Below, piece by piece: positions 23,865-36,451 of a DNA stretch of 64,000 nucleotides. How positions within the stretch are numbered: position 1 is the stretch's first letter; every line of letters begins with the position of its first letter. The translations under genes were made by a program, and so were the position numbers. The notes under the pieces were generated by a model, which did not search any database, was not told where the DNA came from, and saw nothing but the letters and a program-made list of their open reading frames with translations. The stretch spans positions 823,364-887,363 of the forward strand of contig NW_025064899.1 in NCBI RefSeq assembly GCF_019112545.1, read 5' to 3'. Source of the DNA: Guyanagaster necrorhizus. Its lineage: Eukaryota; Basidiomycota; Agaricomycetes; Agaricales; Physalacriaceae.

Positions 23865-24259
23865 GGTTGTATTAATCAGCGATTCTACAATCCGGGGTTA
23901 TAATGACAATTCGGAATCGGAAATCCGTTTACGCAAATTGCCGACAGAGAAACATGAACGGCCGACTGCTCCGACAGCAAAATTCGAACGAGATACGAGA
24001 CTGCATCCTCGCAGTGAGAATCATCGATAGCGACGCCTCAGTTAAAATCCCCAATCCTAGTCATTAAGGTTCCTGTGAATTTCGGTGCAGCGGCCGGATT
24101 TTTTTTAGCCTACCCAGGACGCACTATTTCAGGATATAGGTCGCTGCGTTCTTCCTTTTCATTCTCACCGAACGATTCTGAAAAAGAATTGCACTAGACA
24201 GCGTATTCTTTAGCACTTTGCCGAAAAAACATACGAGAATTCACGACAATCTTACACAT

Positions 24260-24465
24260 GTCGGCTTCAATCCGCTAAGAATACACTCTCCGGTAATCCT
24301 TCTCGGGATCTGTAGCTGAACTGTAAATCATCCCACACTCATTCCACGGTACCGACAGGGCAGAACACAGAATTGGAGCGTCGATTGATGAAGCTTGGGA
24401 TCGTCAGGCCTTCAGTGAAACTATCATTCTCCATTTTGGGCCCGCAGCAGCAGGCGCAGTACAAT
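24260..24465 (-). pseudogene. Monooxygenase relic, exon 5
   Basis: On the minus strand an ATTGTACTG-like exon start (family DCTG) is followed, after a deletion, by sequence matching KLHYSTLQF and, one frame away, WNECGMIYSSATDPEKDY. These correspond to exon 5 of copies A and B. Stops and frame changes make it non-coding. With the exon 6-8 relic at 22,310-22,775, the order fits one pseudogene with the EthD-like gene now in its middle. Confidence 0.7.
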
Positions 24466-26100
24466 CTCGAGATCTTTAGCAGCGATTCACATGATAATGA
24501 TAGCAAGGAGAGGACCACACGAAACGAATGCGGTTTGCGTAGTTTGGTCCCACACCAGATTGACAGTGTTAGGGTTAGACACGTAGATCTCCAGAGATGC
24601 GTCAATAACTTGTCCCATCGAGTAACATGGTGCGTCTTGAGTCCCATATGTCCCACGAGCATCATTTCGAGAAGAGCAGCCTATATTCATTGTATTAATA
24701 CCGTGGACTCCCTGCATGTATGGTTAAAATCGGAATATGACCGAAGACCGAACTGAACTTGGAACGTTGGAACGCAATATGCCTATTGCCAGTATGGCTG
24801 TACGCCTAGTCAAAATTTATCATTTGGTGGAACCAGGATGCACATGGAGCAGATAAAAGATATTGATCGCGAATGAGTGGTTCCACGTCGAGGGTCCAAT
24901 AATTTTCAACCATGCCTCCGAGTCTCCTGACCACCTGGCCATAGCACACAGAAGATCTCCGACGCTTGAGAAAGAACATTGCTTCGGATATATCGGAGCT
25001 AAGGAAGCCGCTGCAGACCACAGGCTCGGAGCCCTTGACTTTCTCACCGAGAACGCCATCGAGGTTCAAAGACGCGGTCAGAGGAGCAGAAGCTTTTGTC
25101 ATCGGGGGGATAGATGGGACAGACAGAGCAAAGTGTTACGTGCCCAGCACTGGAGACGCCAGATGGTACAAGCTAGGGAAAAACCAAATGAGCGAGTGAC
25201 AGTTTACATAAAGAAAGTTGCGGCACCGACTTGCATGCCCACAGCCTCCCCCTTCGCCACAGATATGAATCTGATTGTTACTGCGACGATGCTGTAAGAA
25301 AAGACCCATTTTTCACAGTCGCCGTAAGGCAAGTCCAACGTGTAATGCCACAATAAACATCCGGATCCGAATGTCCTGCGGTACCGTACTACGGTGCCAA
25401 AGTCACGGGTACATGTGTGCGTGCGATTACTGACAGGCAATTCATCGTGCCGGTCAAGATACAAGGGAAATAAATGGAATTTGACCAGGCTTTGAACCCG
25501 AGGAAAACGCGTTGTCTCTACCATTAAAGGGCCCGTCCTGACTCATTTTGCCGTTGAAAGCCTTGAACATTATTATTATCCACCCATGTTTCCCAGAGAC
25601 CAGAAACGGTCGCTTACCAGATGTGATTCACATCCATCTTGCTGAAGACATTGCATACGAACAAGTTCTAAGTTAAGATCGCCTAGAGTGGACCCTGCGG
25701 CGTAATAGCCAAAGTTCTGGATGGACGGACGGACGATTTACCAGGAACAGGCAAAGTAGGGTCAGCCTACGAGCTAACTGTTAATGAGCCAGCCCCACTA
25801 GATGATCCCTGTAACAATTCGGATACAAGTGCACTTCTTCGCGGGAGAGAAACGTGGGGTTCGGATCTTGCTTGTAGTTGACTGTCGATAGTGATACGTT
25901 ACGTGTCATCATGCCTTGACAGTATAGCGTTTGACTTTTGTGGGCCTTGGTCGACCAGTGACTGGGAGAGAGCACGAGGTGTATTTGAACGGTACCTAAA
26001 GTTCCGCTACTCATTTGTGGCCAGTGACCGGAGTTTCAACTGAGTTTGAGTATCCTATACTCCACACAATGCTGTTCATTTTGTCGGACATTGTGTAAGG
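24466..26100. other. Gene-poor stretch, unassigned frames
   Basis: Normal composition with overlapping open frames on both strands (for example minus 24,806-25,102 and 25,204-25,524; plus 24,863-25,297). None shows family motifs or a convincing exon chain. The part next to 24,465 could hold more of the monooxygenase relic (exon 4), but the match is too weak to call. Confidence 0.35.
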
Positions 26101-26351
26101 ACCTAATTAGCCAAATTGGAAAATTATCCGGCCCGATTTGATAACATGTTGAATATTAGGCGTGGTAATCATATCTGATAAAATAATCCACTTGTGTCAT
26201 CCAAATATGAATCCCTGAAAAATGACTAAAATCAGGAATGTCAGTTGTTCCTTCATTATATTACACTTTACTAATACTTGCATGAAGTGATATTTCAGAT
26301 GACACTAATATAGCTGTAATACATTCTGTTCCAAATGATTCAGGCAACATA

Positions 26352-27290
26352 GTGTCTTTCTCATCTGGGACTCACAAAGACAGTGTTTATAACACACTAA
26401 AATATAAACTTGATGATATACAAATAGTCTACCATCCATCCAGTGGACAACCCATCCAGATAGAGTGTTTTGAGGACTATCATCTGCATTCTGCATTTCA
26501 ACATGCTGAACCATCTATTAACTCTCATCTGTGGCAACTATTCACATCACATTATGACTTTGAAGTTGCTGAATTGGCTCTCAACACAGCTATTACAGAA
26601 AAGTAGATGAAAACTTTTTTTTTAACTGTTGAACATATTAGAGAGAGAGAGCAGTCAGAGAATTGAGTCAAACATTCAAAGCTCAAATGATTTCAAGGGT
26701 CAGTGGGGCTACACAGCCAATTTGATCACTCAAGTAAGTTCTTGTGATCTAGCAATACTGTGTTATGCTCAATTACAATATAAAGTCCAATGAGAAAATG
26801 CATGGCCTTCTTAAGGATGTATATCAGTTGTGAACCAACTTTGAAGATGCAGCAGAACAGGTGATTATTGTTTTGTTATTCATTGGTATTATATCAAAAT
26901 CCATCTTAATTAAGATTCTCATAGTCACTGCATGAAGAATTCAATATTTTAAGTTATAAATATTGAATTTTCCATGCAGTGAGTATTATGCTGCATCATT
27001 TATACAATAGCAAATCAACTTATATGGTGGGCAACTGTGAAATAACAATGATAATGACCTAGAAGATCAAGATACATCAGCCTCTGAATATTTCAGAAAA
27101 GTGACTTTATATGATCACCATAGTAAAGGTGATAAGATCTTGAAATTCAAGGAAATCAGAGCTTTGAAAGTGAATGACCCAGCATTTGAGAGTTTTCAAA
27201 CATACTTATTAAACTTCATGACTCATAGAAAAGAGATCTACCATTGGTTGATTTTAAGTACTACATTGACTGAATTAAGAACCAACTGAA
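26352..27290 (+). pseudogene. Plavaka/KDZ-like transposase N-terminal relic
   Basis: The frame at 26,352-26,606 has IVYHPSSGQP, then FEDYH, then LWQLFTSHYDFEVAELAL. This follows the HP.S..P...-FEDY-PF.S..DFE.AE..L pattern typical of the N-terminal part of basidiomycete Plavaka-type transposases. A further frame at 27,101-27,289 (LYDHHSKGDKILKFKEIR) may belong to the same gene. Stops separate them. Assignment rests on remembered family patterns only. Confidence 0.5.
26926..26981. repeat. Long hairpin (24-bp arms, 22 matching)
   Basis: The arm at 26,926-26,949 and the arm at 26,958-26,981 are reverse complements at 22 of 24 positions, with an 8-nt loop. The arms start CACTGCATG and end CATGCAGTG. 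Such a palindrome in a relic island could be a small foldback element or a cruciform-prone site. Confidence 0.7.
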
Positions 27291-28497
27291 GAAAGGCATG
27301 AGATTGATGCACAAGACTCTTAAATTTTGCAATGACTACATCTTTTCCACAACATGCAATTGCTGACAGAGAGTCTCTATCACTCACTGTTCTTATAACT
27401 CTCAATGAGAAGGAGAAGAATTTTTAGCAGCAGCTCAAAGTGATTAACAAAGAGCCTAACTTGGATTCTGAGAAAGCCAGCTCAACCCATTCAGCACCTA
27501 TTGTATCAGATATGCCTGTGGTCATTTCTAGTGAAGCTGAACCTTCTATGCAATCAGCACTAGTGATGAACAAGACATCTCTTGACACTGTTGAGTGAAT
27601 TTGTCTATAGGTAGCACTTATATATCAAAATGACTTGACTATGTATTATAGTATGTATACTTTATAGTGTAGTAGTTAATTGTGTTATTAATCTTGTATT
27701 TTGTAATAGTTTTTTATAATCTGTCAAGCTTCAAGTTCAATCTCTGGTGGAGTTGTGGAATTCCTGTTGTATAATTAGTAAGCAAAGAAAATGAAGATGG
27801 GAATTCAGTCTGACTTTTTGACTTCCCATTTTTTTTTCACTATTTTTAGGTGGCAAATTAGGTATATATAATAGATTAAATAAGATTGCTATTGAGTTTG
27901 ACCAGAACTTTATCAGGCATTCAGGACAATTATAAGTCCTTTTTAGACCCACTTATGAGTGATGTAACAAGAGGTCTTATTATGGTTGAGAGCAATATTA
28001 ATTGGTCTGACTAGATCTATTATTAGAAACAAATTTATTGATCTTATCTGAAAGAGCCTTCATCATATAAGGCCAAATTAGCAGATCAGGCTCATAATGG
28101 CCAAATATGGCATTATTGGGCCTAAAATGGCCTAAATATTGAAATTCCTTGTTGGTGACTCTTACCTATATTGTACACCCTACTCACTTACATTTACAGT
28201 ACTTGCAATACTGTGAATCTTTTTATGATATCCCAGTGATTGAATAGTTTGTTCCCTCTATTGAATCTCATAGAAAAGTTGTACATATAATACTGAGATA
28301 TGTATCTATCTAGATATAAAAAGACGTGGGAATGAAACTACAGTCAATGACACAGCATGCGGCAGCTGCCTCGGTACACCGGCAGACACAAAAACGCATT
28401 CAATGCCGAGATACCGTCTTACACGGCAAAATACATGATACCTCTGCAGTTATTGCAGAGGTATAGTGGTCATTAACATACTAGCAGAGGAGATTAA

Positions 28498-30188
28498 CTA
28501 GACTGCCACCTCCCTCAAAGAAGGGACGCATCTGCTCCAAAGGTCACTAAAACCGTCCTCATAACGCCTCCTCCACGGCACCGCATTCCTCGCAACCTCC
28601 AAATGCCTCACGCCCCAGCCCTCATACCTCCTCCCATCCATCTCCTCGAAAAACTTGCATACCTGACTCTCTTCCTGCTCCCTATCCTCATATATCGGCT
28701 CCTCCCCATCCCGCGGAACCACATCACTAACCACCAACTCCAATCTCTGCACCACCACGCGCGCAGCTAGGTAGTCCATCAACTGCGGGCTGAGCGTAAC
28801 AGGACCCATACGAAGGCGGCATAGCCGGGGTATTCGCAATCCACGCATCTCGTCCAAGGAGAGATGCCGTCCGGTCATAACAAGGTTTGCAAGAGTCCGA
28901 GGGGCCCTGCTAATGCAGAGTTGCGCGCTCTCATAGGGTATACTACCCATCCCCAGCTCGAGAGAGAAAAGCGAGGAGAGATTCACAGCATAAAAGGCAC
29001 GCTGCATCCATTGAGAGAGGGAGTCATCGACAATGGGGATGGGGGAGCTCAAGTCGGTCGCGCGTAGGGAGAGGTTGCGGAGGGTACGGCTGTGCATGTT
29101 GAGGAAAGCGGCAACGCCATCTGGATTGCCTAGATGAGGAAACGTGAGGGGTATACTTAGGGAGAGGGTGTGGAGGTTGGATTGAGGGTATAGGGCGGCG
29201 AAGAAAGGCGACATATCAATGGGTTCCCACAGGCGGAGGGAGAGCGTCTGTAGAGAGAGGCTGTTGATCATTGGTGCTAGGGTACGTGACAAGATCATGT
29301 CATAGCCTGCCACATCGAGTGCGTGGTCTGTACGCAAGAAGAGATCCAGCTCGCGTAGGGTACCGAAAAATGAGGGTTGTGACTTGAGCAAAGTCTGCAG
29401 GTTCTCCAGGGTGATTTCAAGGGTAAGCTTCGTCAGTGGTGAAGAACGAAATGGGGTGCATAGAAATGGGGCAGGCGCGCTCTGTAGCCCGACCCATGCA
29501 ATGTGATACTCTGTCAAGTTGGGCAGACTGTTCAGAACGTCATCCATGATTGATATCAAATCATCGAGATTCTTGATGCGTGGTGGCCGTGATTTCCGTC
29601 CGAAAAACTTTCTAAACGAGAAAAGCGACGAAGCCGGCGTGTCAAAGTCTTCGTTGACGAAGTGTGGATGCATATGGAGTATTCGGACGCGTTTGGCAAC
29701 GGCGGGATCTCTGTCATATCGTCAGATTCGATACAAAAATGACGAGATAGCGGATATATGTAATGGCTATGAAACAATCTGGATATATACGCCAGAAAAG
29801 GGGAAACTAAAGGTATAGCCACGGGCACAGATAATCACCAGCGTCACGTAACCAGCTCCATCCCCGATGCAGGAGGATCTGTCCATAACTGGTAACGCGC
29901 CTGACACACCAAACTGCGCGCCAAGAGACAACGAGGAAAAGGTGGAAAAGTGGGTAGAACATGGAGAGAGAAGAAGAAAAACAATATCCAGCAGAAGACT
30001 CACTTGAGTCGTACCAGTAGCCTCAGCATCTTCCTGCTCAAATACGCAAAACTGATCTGCCTGTATCTCTGCTCCATCGCAAGGTGAAATAACGCGCTGT
30101 TGACGCTGAAGAGGTCCTCAAGGACGAGCGGGGGTATGAAATGGGCGATATTCAACCATATCTCGTACGGAAAGGTAGACTTGAACAT
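28498..30188 (-). CDS. F-box-like / leucine-rich-repeat-type protein
   Basis: Two exons (30,188-30,004; 29,710-28,498; intron of 293 bp) join to 1,398 nt, 465 aa. The N-terminal MFKSTFPYEIWLNIAHFIPP resembles the start of fungal F-box-like domains (LP.EIW..I..f). The large second exon reads as irregular leucine-rich repeats (L..L.L.l...L..L, about residues 100-350), consistent with an SCF-type substrate adaptor. An ATG 75 nt upstream (30,263) would add 25 residues; I prefer 30,188 because the F-box-like motif begins there. The C-terminal 50 residues are acidic and end with RCVPSLREVAV. Substrate unknown. No lesion is visible. Confidence 0.75.
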
Positions 30189-30622
30189 GATGAAGGAGGT
30201 GACGGGAAGTGGGGGGAACGACTGTGCATGGCCGGGTATAAGACCATGACTGAAACTGGGCAAGACCTGTCAATTACGTGATGTGTGACATGTCGCGCAT
30301 TGGGCTTCCGGCGGCCAATGCCATTTTAGTTCTTCTCCCTCTTGCCTCCGTCCCCCCTTCTGTCAAAGCCTGTTCTTTGTACACCTGCCCTTCAATCACA
30401 CCACCATTAACTATATTGAATCCCCCCTCCCCCGCATAGAAAGGCTTGGTGAGCACATTTATTGTGTCCGGCATGTTGCCAGATATCAATTGACATCAGG
30501 CTTGTCAAAAAAAGTGATCAATAGATTACGATTACGATTACAATTAACTCTTTTAACCGACGTCGACAGCTCCTCCATTTATCACCGTGTGAACCTATAC
30601 TGATTCCATCTTTTATCAACTC

Positions 30623-31220
30623 ATGGAACCACCACGCAAGGTAGCTATCCTCCTGTTTCGTATTTGCTGCCATTTCACTGTATCCAGGCTCAACCTAAAC
30701 CCCAGACAAGTACTCGGTATAAGGAAAAGTATGCACATGTCTATTACGCTTATCCCTGCCGGCCTGATATTTCATTGACCCGAGGTTCAATACCCTCCGA
30801 GAAACCTACACGCGCGCGACCGCCGTAAGTACTGCCTTCTCGCTCCCACTGCTCAGCTGCATTACAATTTCGTACTCCACATTTCTAGACCCGCGCAAAC
30901 CACGAGAAAAATTTGCAGACCGCAGGTGTGATCATGAAAAGGCTGCAGGATGAGATCGAGTCAGTTCTTCCCTTCTCTCCCTTCGTGTCTTCTCTTGTTG
31001 ACGCGTGGCGAGCAGTATGCTTCTGGAGGCTCTCATGGATGCTGCAGCTCAGGAAGAGATTCAGATACAGATGCCAGTGCCAGTGACACCCCCTCCGGCA
31101 ATGAATGGCCATAGCCTTGGGAATTCGCATTCAGTGCCTCCACCAGCTCGCCATGAAGACGTACGCAGCATTCGTCTCCCTTTCTTGGCATCTGACTAAA
31201 TCTTATCATAGCCCTCATAG
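30623..31220 (+). CDS. Small coiled-coil protein, INO80 subunit 3 (IEC3/Ies3)-like
   Basis: Six small exons (30,623-30,640; 30,688-30,728; 30,785-30,824; 30,889-30,959; 31,016-31,160; 31,212-31,220) join to 324 nt, 107 aa, all with GT-AG introns. A basic N-terminus (MEPPRKAQPKPQTSTRYKEK) leads into a heptad-like helix (FNTLRETY..., then IMKRLQDEIDMLLEALMD). The end is proline-rich with PPPARHEDPS. A short YK.K...L...Y coiled coil followed by a short tail resembles fungal INO80-complex subunit 3 (IEC3-like), a nuclear chromatin remodelling component. The coding chain is convincing; the function is tentative. The final exon has only three codons including the stop. Confidence 0.65.
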
Positions 31221-33025
31221 CCACGCCTTTCTCCACGCCGTAATCAAATAATGGTGTGCGTTCTCTTCTCGGTGCCTTCATTGCCACCCTTCCCCTTAAC
31301 AGATTACTCCTACCATCCCATCTCTTCAATGTAGCATATACAGTAATTCGTGTACCTTCGGAATACATATAGCATCCTGCAAGCCGGAAGCCAACACGCC
31401 ACGGCCGTCCCTGCCAACCATCAACATTAATGGATGTCAGTCAGAGTACTACGTTTGAACGTTTGACTTGACAAGTACCGCCATGCACCCGCTTTTAGAT
31501 CGCTGCACCTTATGGCGAACTTTTGAGTCAGTTTGATAACCGGATGCTGGGCCGGTGGTGCATCTGGTCGATGTCTGGCAACGAGATCATCACTGAAATA
31601 TGTCAGGCAGGATCAATCAACCTAATGTTCCGCGCCACGCACCTGCGACGAGCGGTACACTCGAGTCCATCCGCGGATGAGAGTGAAGATAAAAAGTGCG
31701 ACCTAGGCCATACACGTGAATCATCATCTGTGCTCCTGATTCTCACTACTTACCTCTGCCTCTGACATTTTTCCCTCGAAGCGCAGTACTTAGAGTTTTG
31801 ACAGGCGTTAAGCCCTTCAATCCAATTGTCAATTGTCAACGTCGAACGAATCGGAACTGAGAATCGCTGCATCGGCCATATCGTCCGAGGATCACGTGTT
31901 CGCGCGAATCCACACCTGGACAGCCAACTCGAACTGTAACCTGCAAATAGCACGCCACAACGCGTTCTTGAATCTTATGCGCCTTCCATTACGCTATTCT
32001 TCCATCGTTCTGGTAGCGCAACAGATTGCATTCTGCCTTTGTCTTCATGAACGGGCCCTTTTGCAGCTGACTTCGGTTCAACATGCTACAGAATCCCGTA
32101 TCCAACTGCATTGGACCTAATGAGATGCCGGGGAATGATGCATCAAGCTGACGGCATCCAAGGTTGCGGCTAAGATGGGAAAGGTGTGTTGAGCTTTTGT
32201 GCTTGAGAGTCTTTATCTCAGGCGGCTCCGTAGTTCATCTTTGCCGGCCTTTCTAGTAATTGGTGCAAGTGTTACGGCCCACCGGGTGATGTCATCTTAC
32301 CGTTTACAAATGGCGATCCTCGAGCTCCGTAGCCGCCGGAAATGACAACTCTGCTCTCGTACTTGCGTGACATATAATACAAGCAGGCCAGCTGTGCGAT
32401 GTGCGACGAGTATTTCAGCGAGCACTTGAACACTAGCAAAGAGATCTACCAAAAAAAAAAAAGGGCCGGACATTTCTGGGGTTCTTCTCGTTCTCATCTG
32501 CAAGCGGTTTTTTTTTCGAGATGCAGACACCTGATTAACGTTAATTCGTTGGCTTTAGGTTCTTGCGGACGGCACACTCGCTCGTTTTTTGAACTCATAC
32601 TTTTTAACATGAATCAGAGGCTTCCAACGAACTCGGACCGTCTTTTCCGTCGTCCAATCGACATCCCCAATCAAGTGGCTTCCGACCTTCGGTGTCGGTT
32701 TCGTACAATGGCAGTAGTGCTCCCTTCGACGATTTCATAACGATCTTGTTCGTAGAACGTTCTCCCATCACGCGCTAGGGCGTGCGCCGTAGCCACGAAC
32801 AAATAAGGCGGAACAACAAAATCTCTTGGGAAAATCTCTGGAAGAAAACGCTTTGTCGCCACCACTGTCCCCGCACCAATGCTGCCTGCCACCATCTACG
32901 GGAACAAGTAAAGCCCGCACCCGACTGTTTCACCGAGGACTTACTCCGTTATCGCTTCTTGGGGGCCCGCAGCAAATCCATCTTTTTTTTTTCGCCTTTT
33001 TCCACGCACTGAGGACGCCACAATC
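31221..33025. other. Intergenic, no gene seen
   Basis: Several overlapping short frames occur on both strands (for example 31,833-32,120 plus and 32,671-32,895 minus) without family motifs or a consistent exon chain. The distal part, with a T-rich run near 32,985, is presumably the promoter of the OPT gene at 33,026. Confidence 0.45.
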
Positions 33026-35854
33026 ATGCATAAACGTTCGTCGTTCATGGCAATGTCGAACGCTAGCCAGGCTACGGCTGTCGATGCACCCTATTCTGAT
33101 GAGCCTGGCTACTTCATCAAACATCTGAACGATCCGAACTTGGACCTCGAGGATATCAAGCTAGAGCCTTTGAGGCCTGGAGTCGCGCTAGATAAGCTTG
33201 GATACAAGCATTCTCCCACCTACACCGCCTCAGAGGTCGATACCGAATCAAATTTGAACACTCCTCAGAGATATTCAGATTTGGATGTATCCCCGCATTC
33301 GAGCGAAGAGAACTTCAATGAGTGAGTCTTGCGCACGTCGTATCTCGGTCTGGGTCTCTTTTCCCCTAACATTCTGTTTTGGTTCTACTTAGCCAGTCCC
33401 TATATCCCGAAGTCCGTGCTGCCGTTTCGTGCGTCGATGATCCCAATATGCCTGTAAATACTTTCAGGATGTGCGTTGTGATGTGTCTTGTGCGTTGAAA
33501 TGATCTCACCAGAAAATCCTATTTTTAGGTGGTTCATCGGTCTTCTTTGTACTTTGATTCTTCCATGCATAAATTCAGCGATGGAATTGCGATGTATGTT
33601 TCCTTCTGTCACGAGCGTTGCCCATTCCCATTAATGTACTATATCAGATCCCTCGCTTTACATATCAAGTCTAATCATCCAGCTGATTACTTTACCTTTT
33701 GGTAAGGCACTAGAAAGAATCCTCCCTCAGACGAGATTCAACACGTTCGGGTTCGTCTGGTCGTTGAATCCGGGGCCGTTCAACATCAAGGAACATGTTT
33801 GTATCACGGTGATGACCAGCGTCGCATCTCCAGGGTATGCGACCGACGTCATACTAGCCCAGCGGATCTTCTATCACCAAACATTATCATTTGGATACCA
33901 ACTGCTTCTCGTTCTCGGCGTTCAGGCTTACGGATTCTCATTGGCCGGGATTCTTCGCCAATATGTCGTCTGGCCACCGAGCATGATCTGGCCGGGGGCG
34001 ATCGTTAATTGCGCTCTTTTCAACACTCTGCACAAGACGTATGGACATCACGAGCGAGGAGGGATGACCCGCGAGAGATTCTTCTTGCTCTTCTTCATCG
34101 GCAGTCTCGTTTACTATTTCATCCCCGGCTACCTCTTCACCGCACTCAGCGTTTTCAACTGGATATGTTGGATTGTACCGAATAACGTCAAAGTGAATTC
34201 GTTGTTCGGTGCATATGGGCTGGGCATGAGCGTTTTGACGTTTGATTGGTCGATGATATCATATCTAGGCAGCCCGTTGGTAACCCCCGTACGCATCATC
34301 ATTCGGTTTCCTATGCAATGTTGTTATTTACTGATACCGTTGACAGTGGTGGTCTGAGGCAAATGTTATGGTTTCATTTGCACTGTTTTTCTGGCTCGTA
34401 GCCCCCATCATGTATTGTGCGTATAGATGATCTAGTCCATTATCATGCTAACTAAAGTATCTACCAGTCAGCAATGCCCTCAATACAGCTTACATGCCGA
34501 TTTCGTCGTACTACTCGTATGACAATAAGGGATCGACTTATAATGCTAGCCTCGTTATCACCGATGGCGTCCTCGATACCGAGAAATATCAGGCCTACTC
34601 TCCCATTTTCCTTCCGGCAACCCTGTGTCTTGCCTACGGGCTGAGCTTCGCCATGTTCCCTGCTGTCGTCGTCCACACGTTTTGTCAGTTTAGTCCCCAT
34701 CTTATGGTTACCGTCTTGACATCCTTCTTTCAGTGTGGTTCCGCCAAGACATTGTTCGTCGATTCCGATCATCTCTGAAGGATGAGCGTGATGTTCATTC
34801 ACGACTGATGCAGGCATACCCGGAAGTCCCTCGTTGGTGGTATGCGGTCGTCGGGGTTTGCGGCGTCATGTTCCTATTTGTGGCCATAGAGATATTCCCT
34901 ACCCAGCTCCCCATATGGGCTGCTCTCCTTGCGATCCTGTTCTCAGCGGTGACTGCACTTCCGTTGGCCATGATACATGCCGTCTCAAATATGTCCATCA
35001 CATTCAATGTTATGTGCGAGCTCATTGCAGGATACATGCTCCCCGGAAAGGCCGTCGCCAATGTCATCTTCAAGTCGGTGGGGGTAATGGGCTCGACCCA
35101 GGCTGCTACCTTTTCTGGAGACCTGAAGTTGGGCCATTATATGAAGATCCCTCCGCGGACGATGTTTTCTATTCAGGTCGTTTCAGTCATCATAGCGGCT
35201 TTTGCGTCGGTGGGCACCCAGAATTGGATGTTTGCGAACGTCGAAGATCTATGTTCGTCCACGCAGAAAGATGGCTTCGTATGTCCATCTTCGAATACCT
35301 TTGCTACGGCATCGTTCATCTGGGGAGGTATCGGACCTACTCGGGTATTTTCGCCTGGCGCATCGTACGTTCATTAATCAGTCCCATCTTATTAACATGC
35401 TAAGTCGTACCGGCATAGATATAATTCGTTATTATGGTTCTTCCTACTCGGCGCCCTTCTCCCCATCCCCTGCTACTACCTCGCACGTCGTTTCCCGCGC
35501 TCAAGTTGGCGATATGTCAATATCCCTGTTTTCTTTGCGGGAGCTTTATCCATTCCTCCGGCATCAGGGATGAACTACGCATCATGGGCCCTGGTTGGGT
35601 TTATATTCAACTTCTATATTCGCCGCCGATACTTCCGTTGGTGGATGCGATACAACTACGTTCTTTCAGCGGCGCTTGACGCTGGCACTGCCGTTGCCAT
35701 CGTTCTATTGTTCCTCTGCCTGCAACTGCCGAGGGGTGGGATTGAATTGAAATGGTGGGGTAATACAGTTTGGCAGCATACAGCGGACGTTTTGGGTACG
35801 CCGTTGAAGTCTCTAAATCCAGGAGAGACTTTTGGACCGTCGACTTGGTCATAG
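33026..35854 (+). CDS. OPT-family oligopeptide transporter
   Basis: Eight exons (33,026-33,321; 33,393-33,470; 33,529-33,593; 33,648-34,288; 34,347-34,416; 34,468-34,683; 34,734-35,364; 35,419-35,854) join to 2,433 nt, 810 aa, normal for the family. After an acidic cytosolic N-terminus, DDPNMPVNTFRMW opens the transporter domain. The signature NPGPFNIKEH follows about 60 residues later, and YMKIPPRTMFSIQ lies near residue 600. Many hydrophobic helices fit a plasma-membrane or vacuolar proton-coupled importer of small peptides or peptide-like compounds. All introns are GT-AG and about 50-70 bp. ATGs at 33,026 and 33,047 are both possible; the longer is chosen. No damage is visible. Confidence 0.95.
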
Positions 35855-36451
35855 GAGTTCCTCATTACATACCCGTTTGCTAATGAGATACCACTGTCAT
35901 TAACCATTGTCTTATAGATAGCATGTATTTTCTATGCCCGTATGTAGCCTTGTCCTCTTGGGATAACTTGAAACGTGAAAATGAACTGAGACTAGTGTCC
36001 GGAGGTTTGTGGATGTGGAGGCGTAAGCCGGAGAGGAAGTAGTCCACTACCCCGAGTAATTTTTAAATCCATCTTTTAGACTCGTCGTTTCCTTTTGTCG
36101 TCTGGGCTTAATTCATTGGAAGATGCCGAAATTCATACATTGACTCCAAATGAATATGGCTTTTTGCTATGGAGATCCAATTTTCTTTGCAACTTTGAAG
36201 CTTCACGCCTGGCACATTCACCCTTGGAACCCGGTCCTTTCTAGCGTCCCACCCTGTTCATCCTATTTAACTCGGTGTCCAACAAAGTCTACCCAAGTCT
36301 GCCAAAGAACTCAGAGTAAAGGGGGAGACCGGCGTTCTGGGCGAGATCCTGGGGACCGTACAAATGTTGGTGCATCATTGGCCCAGGTTATCCCTCTGCC
36401 AGGCGTACGCTCGCTCGAATTACGATTTCCACACACTCTCTATCTTTTTAC
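35855..36451. other. Intergenic between OPT transporter and monooxygenase B
   Basis: No gene is seen. It presumably contains the OPT terminator and the promoter of monooxygenase B. No clear TATA box is visible. Confidence 0.4.

Larger units (their letters stand above)
26100..28330. mobile_element. Second AT-rich, CpG-poor island with transposon relics
   Basis: Composition drops to the same AT-rich, CpG-poor type as 1-19,480, with abrupt edges near 26,100 and 28,330. It contains the Plavaka-like frame at 26,352-26,606, the hairpin at 26,926-26,981 and a second open frame at 27,101-27,289. Termini and target duplication could not be identified. Confidence 0.6.

Noticed and set aside
28864..29067. 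Plus-strand frame within the F-box-like gene
   Set aside because: Shadow of the long minus-strand exon with leucine-rich repeats.
34834..35403. 189-codon open frame on the plus strand inside the OPT transporter
   Set aside because: It overlaps the transporter exon in another frame; the transporter frame carries the family motifs and closes over eight exons.
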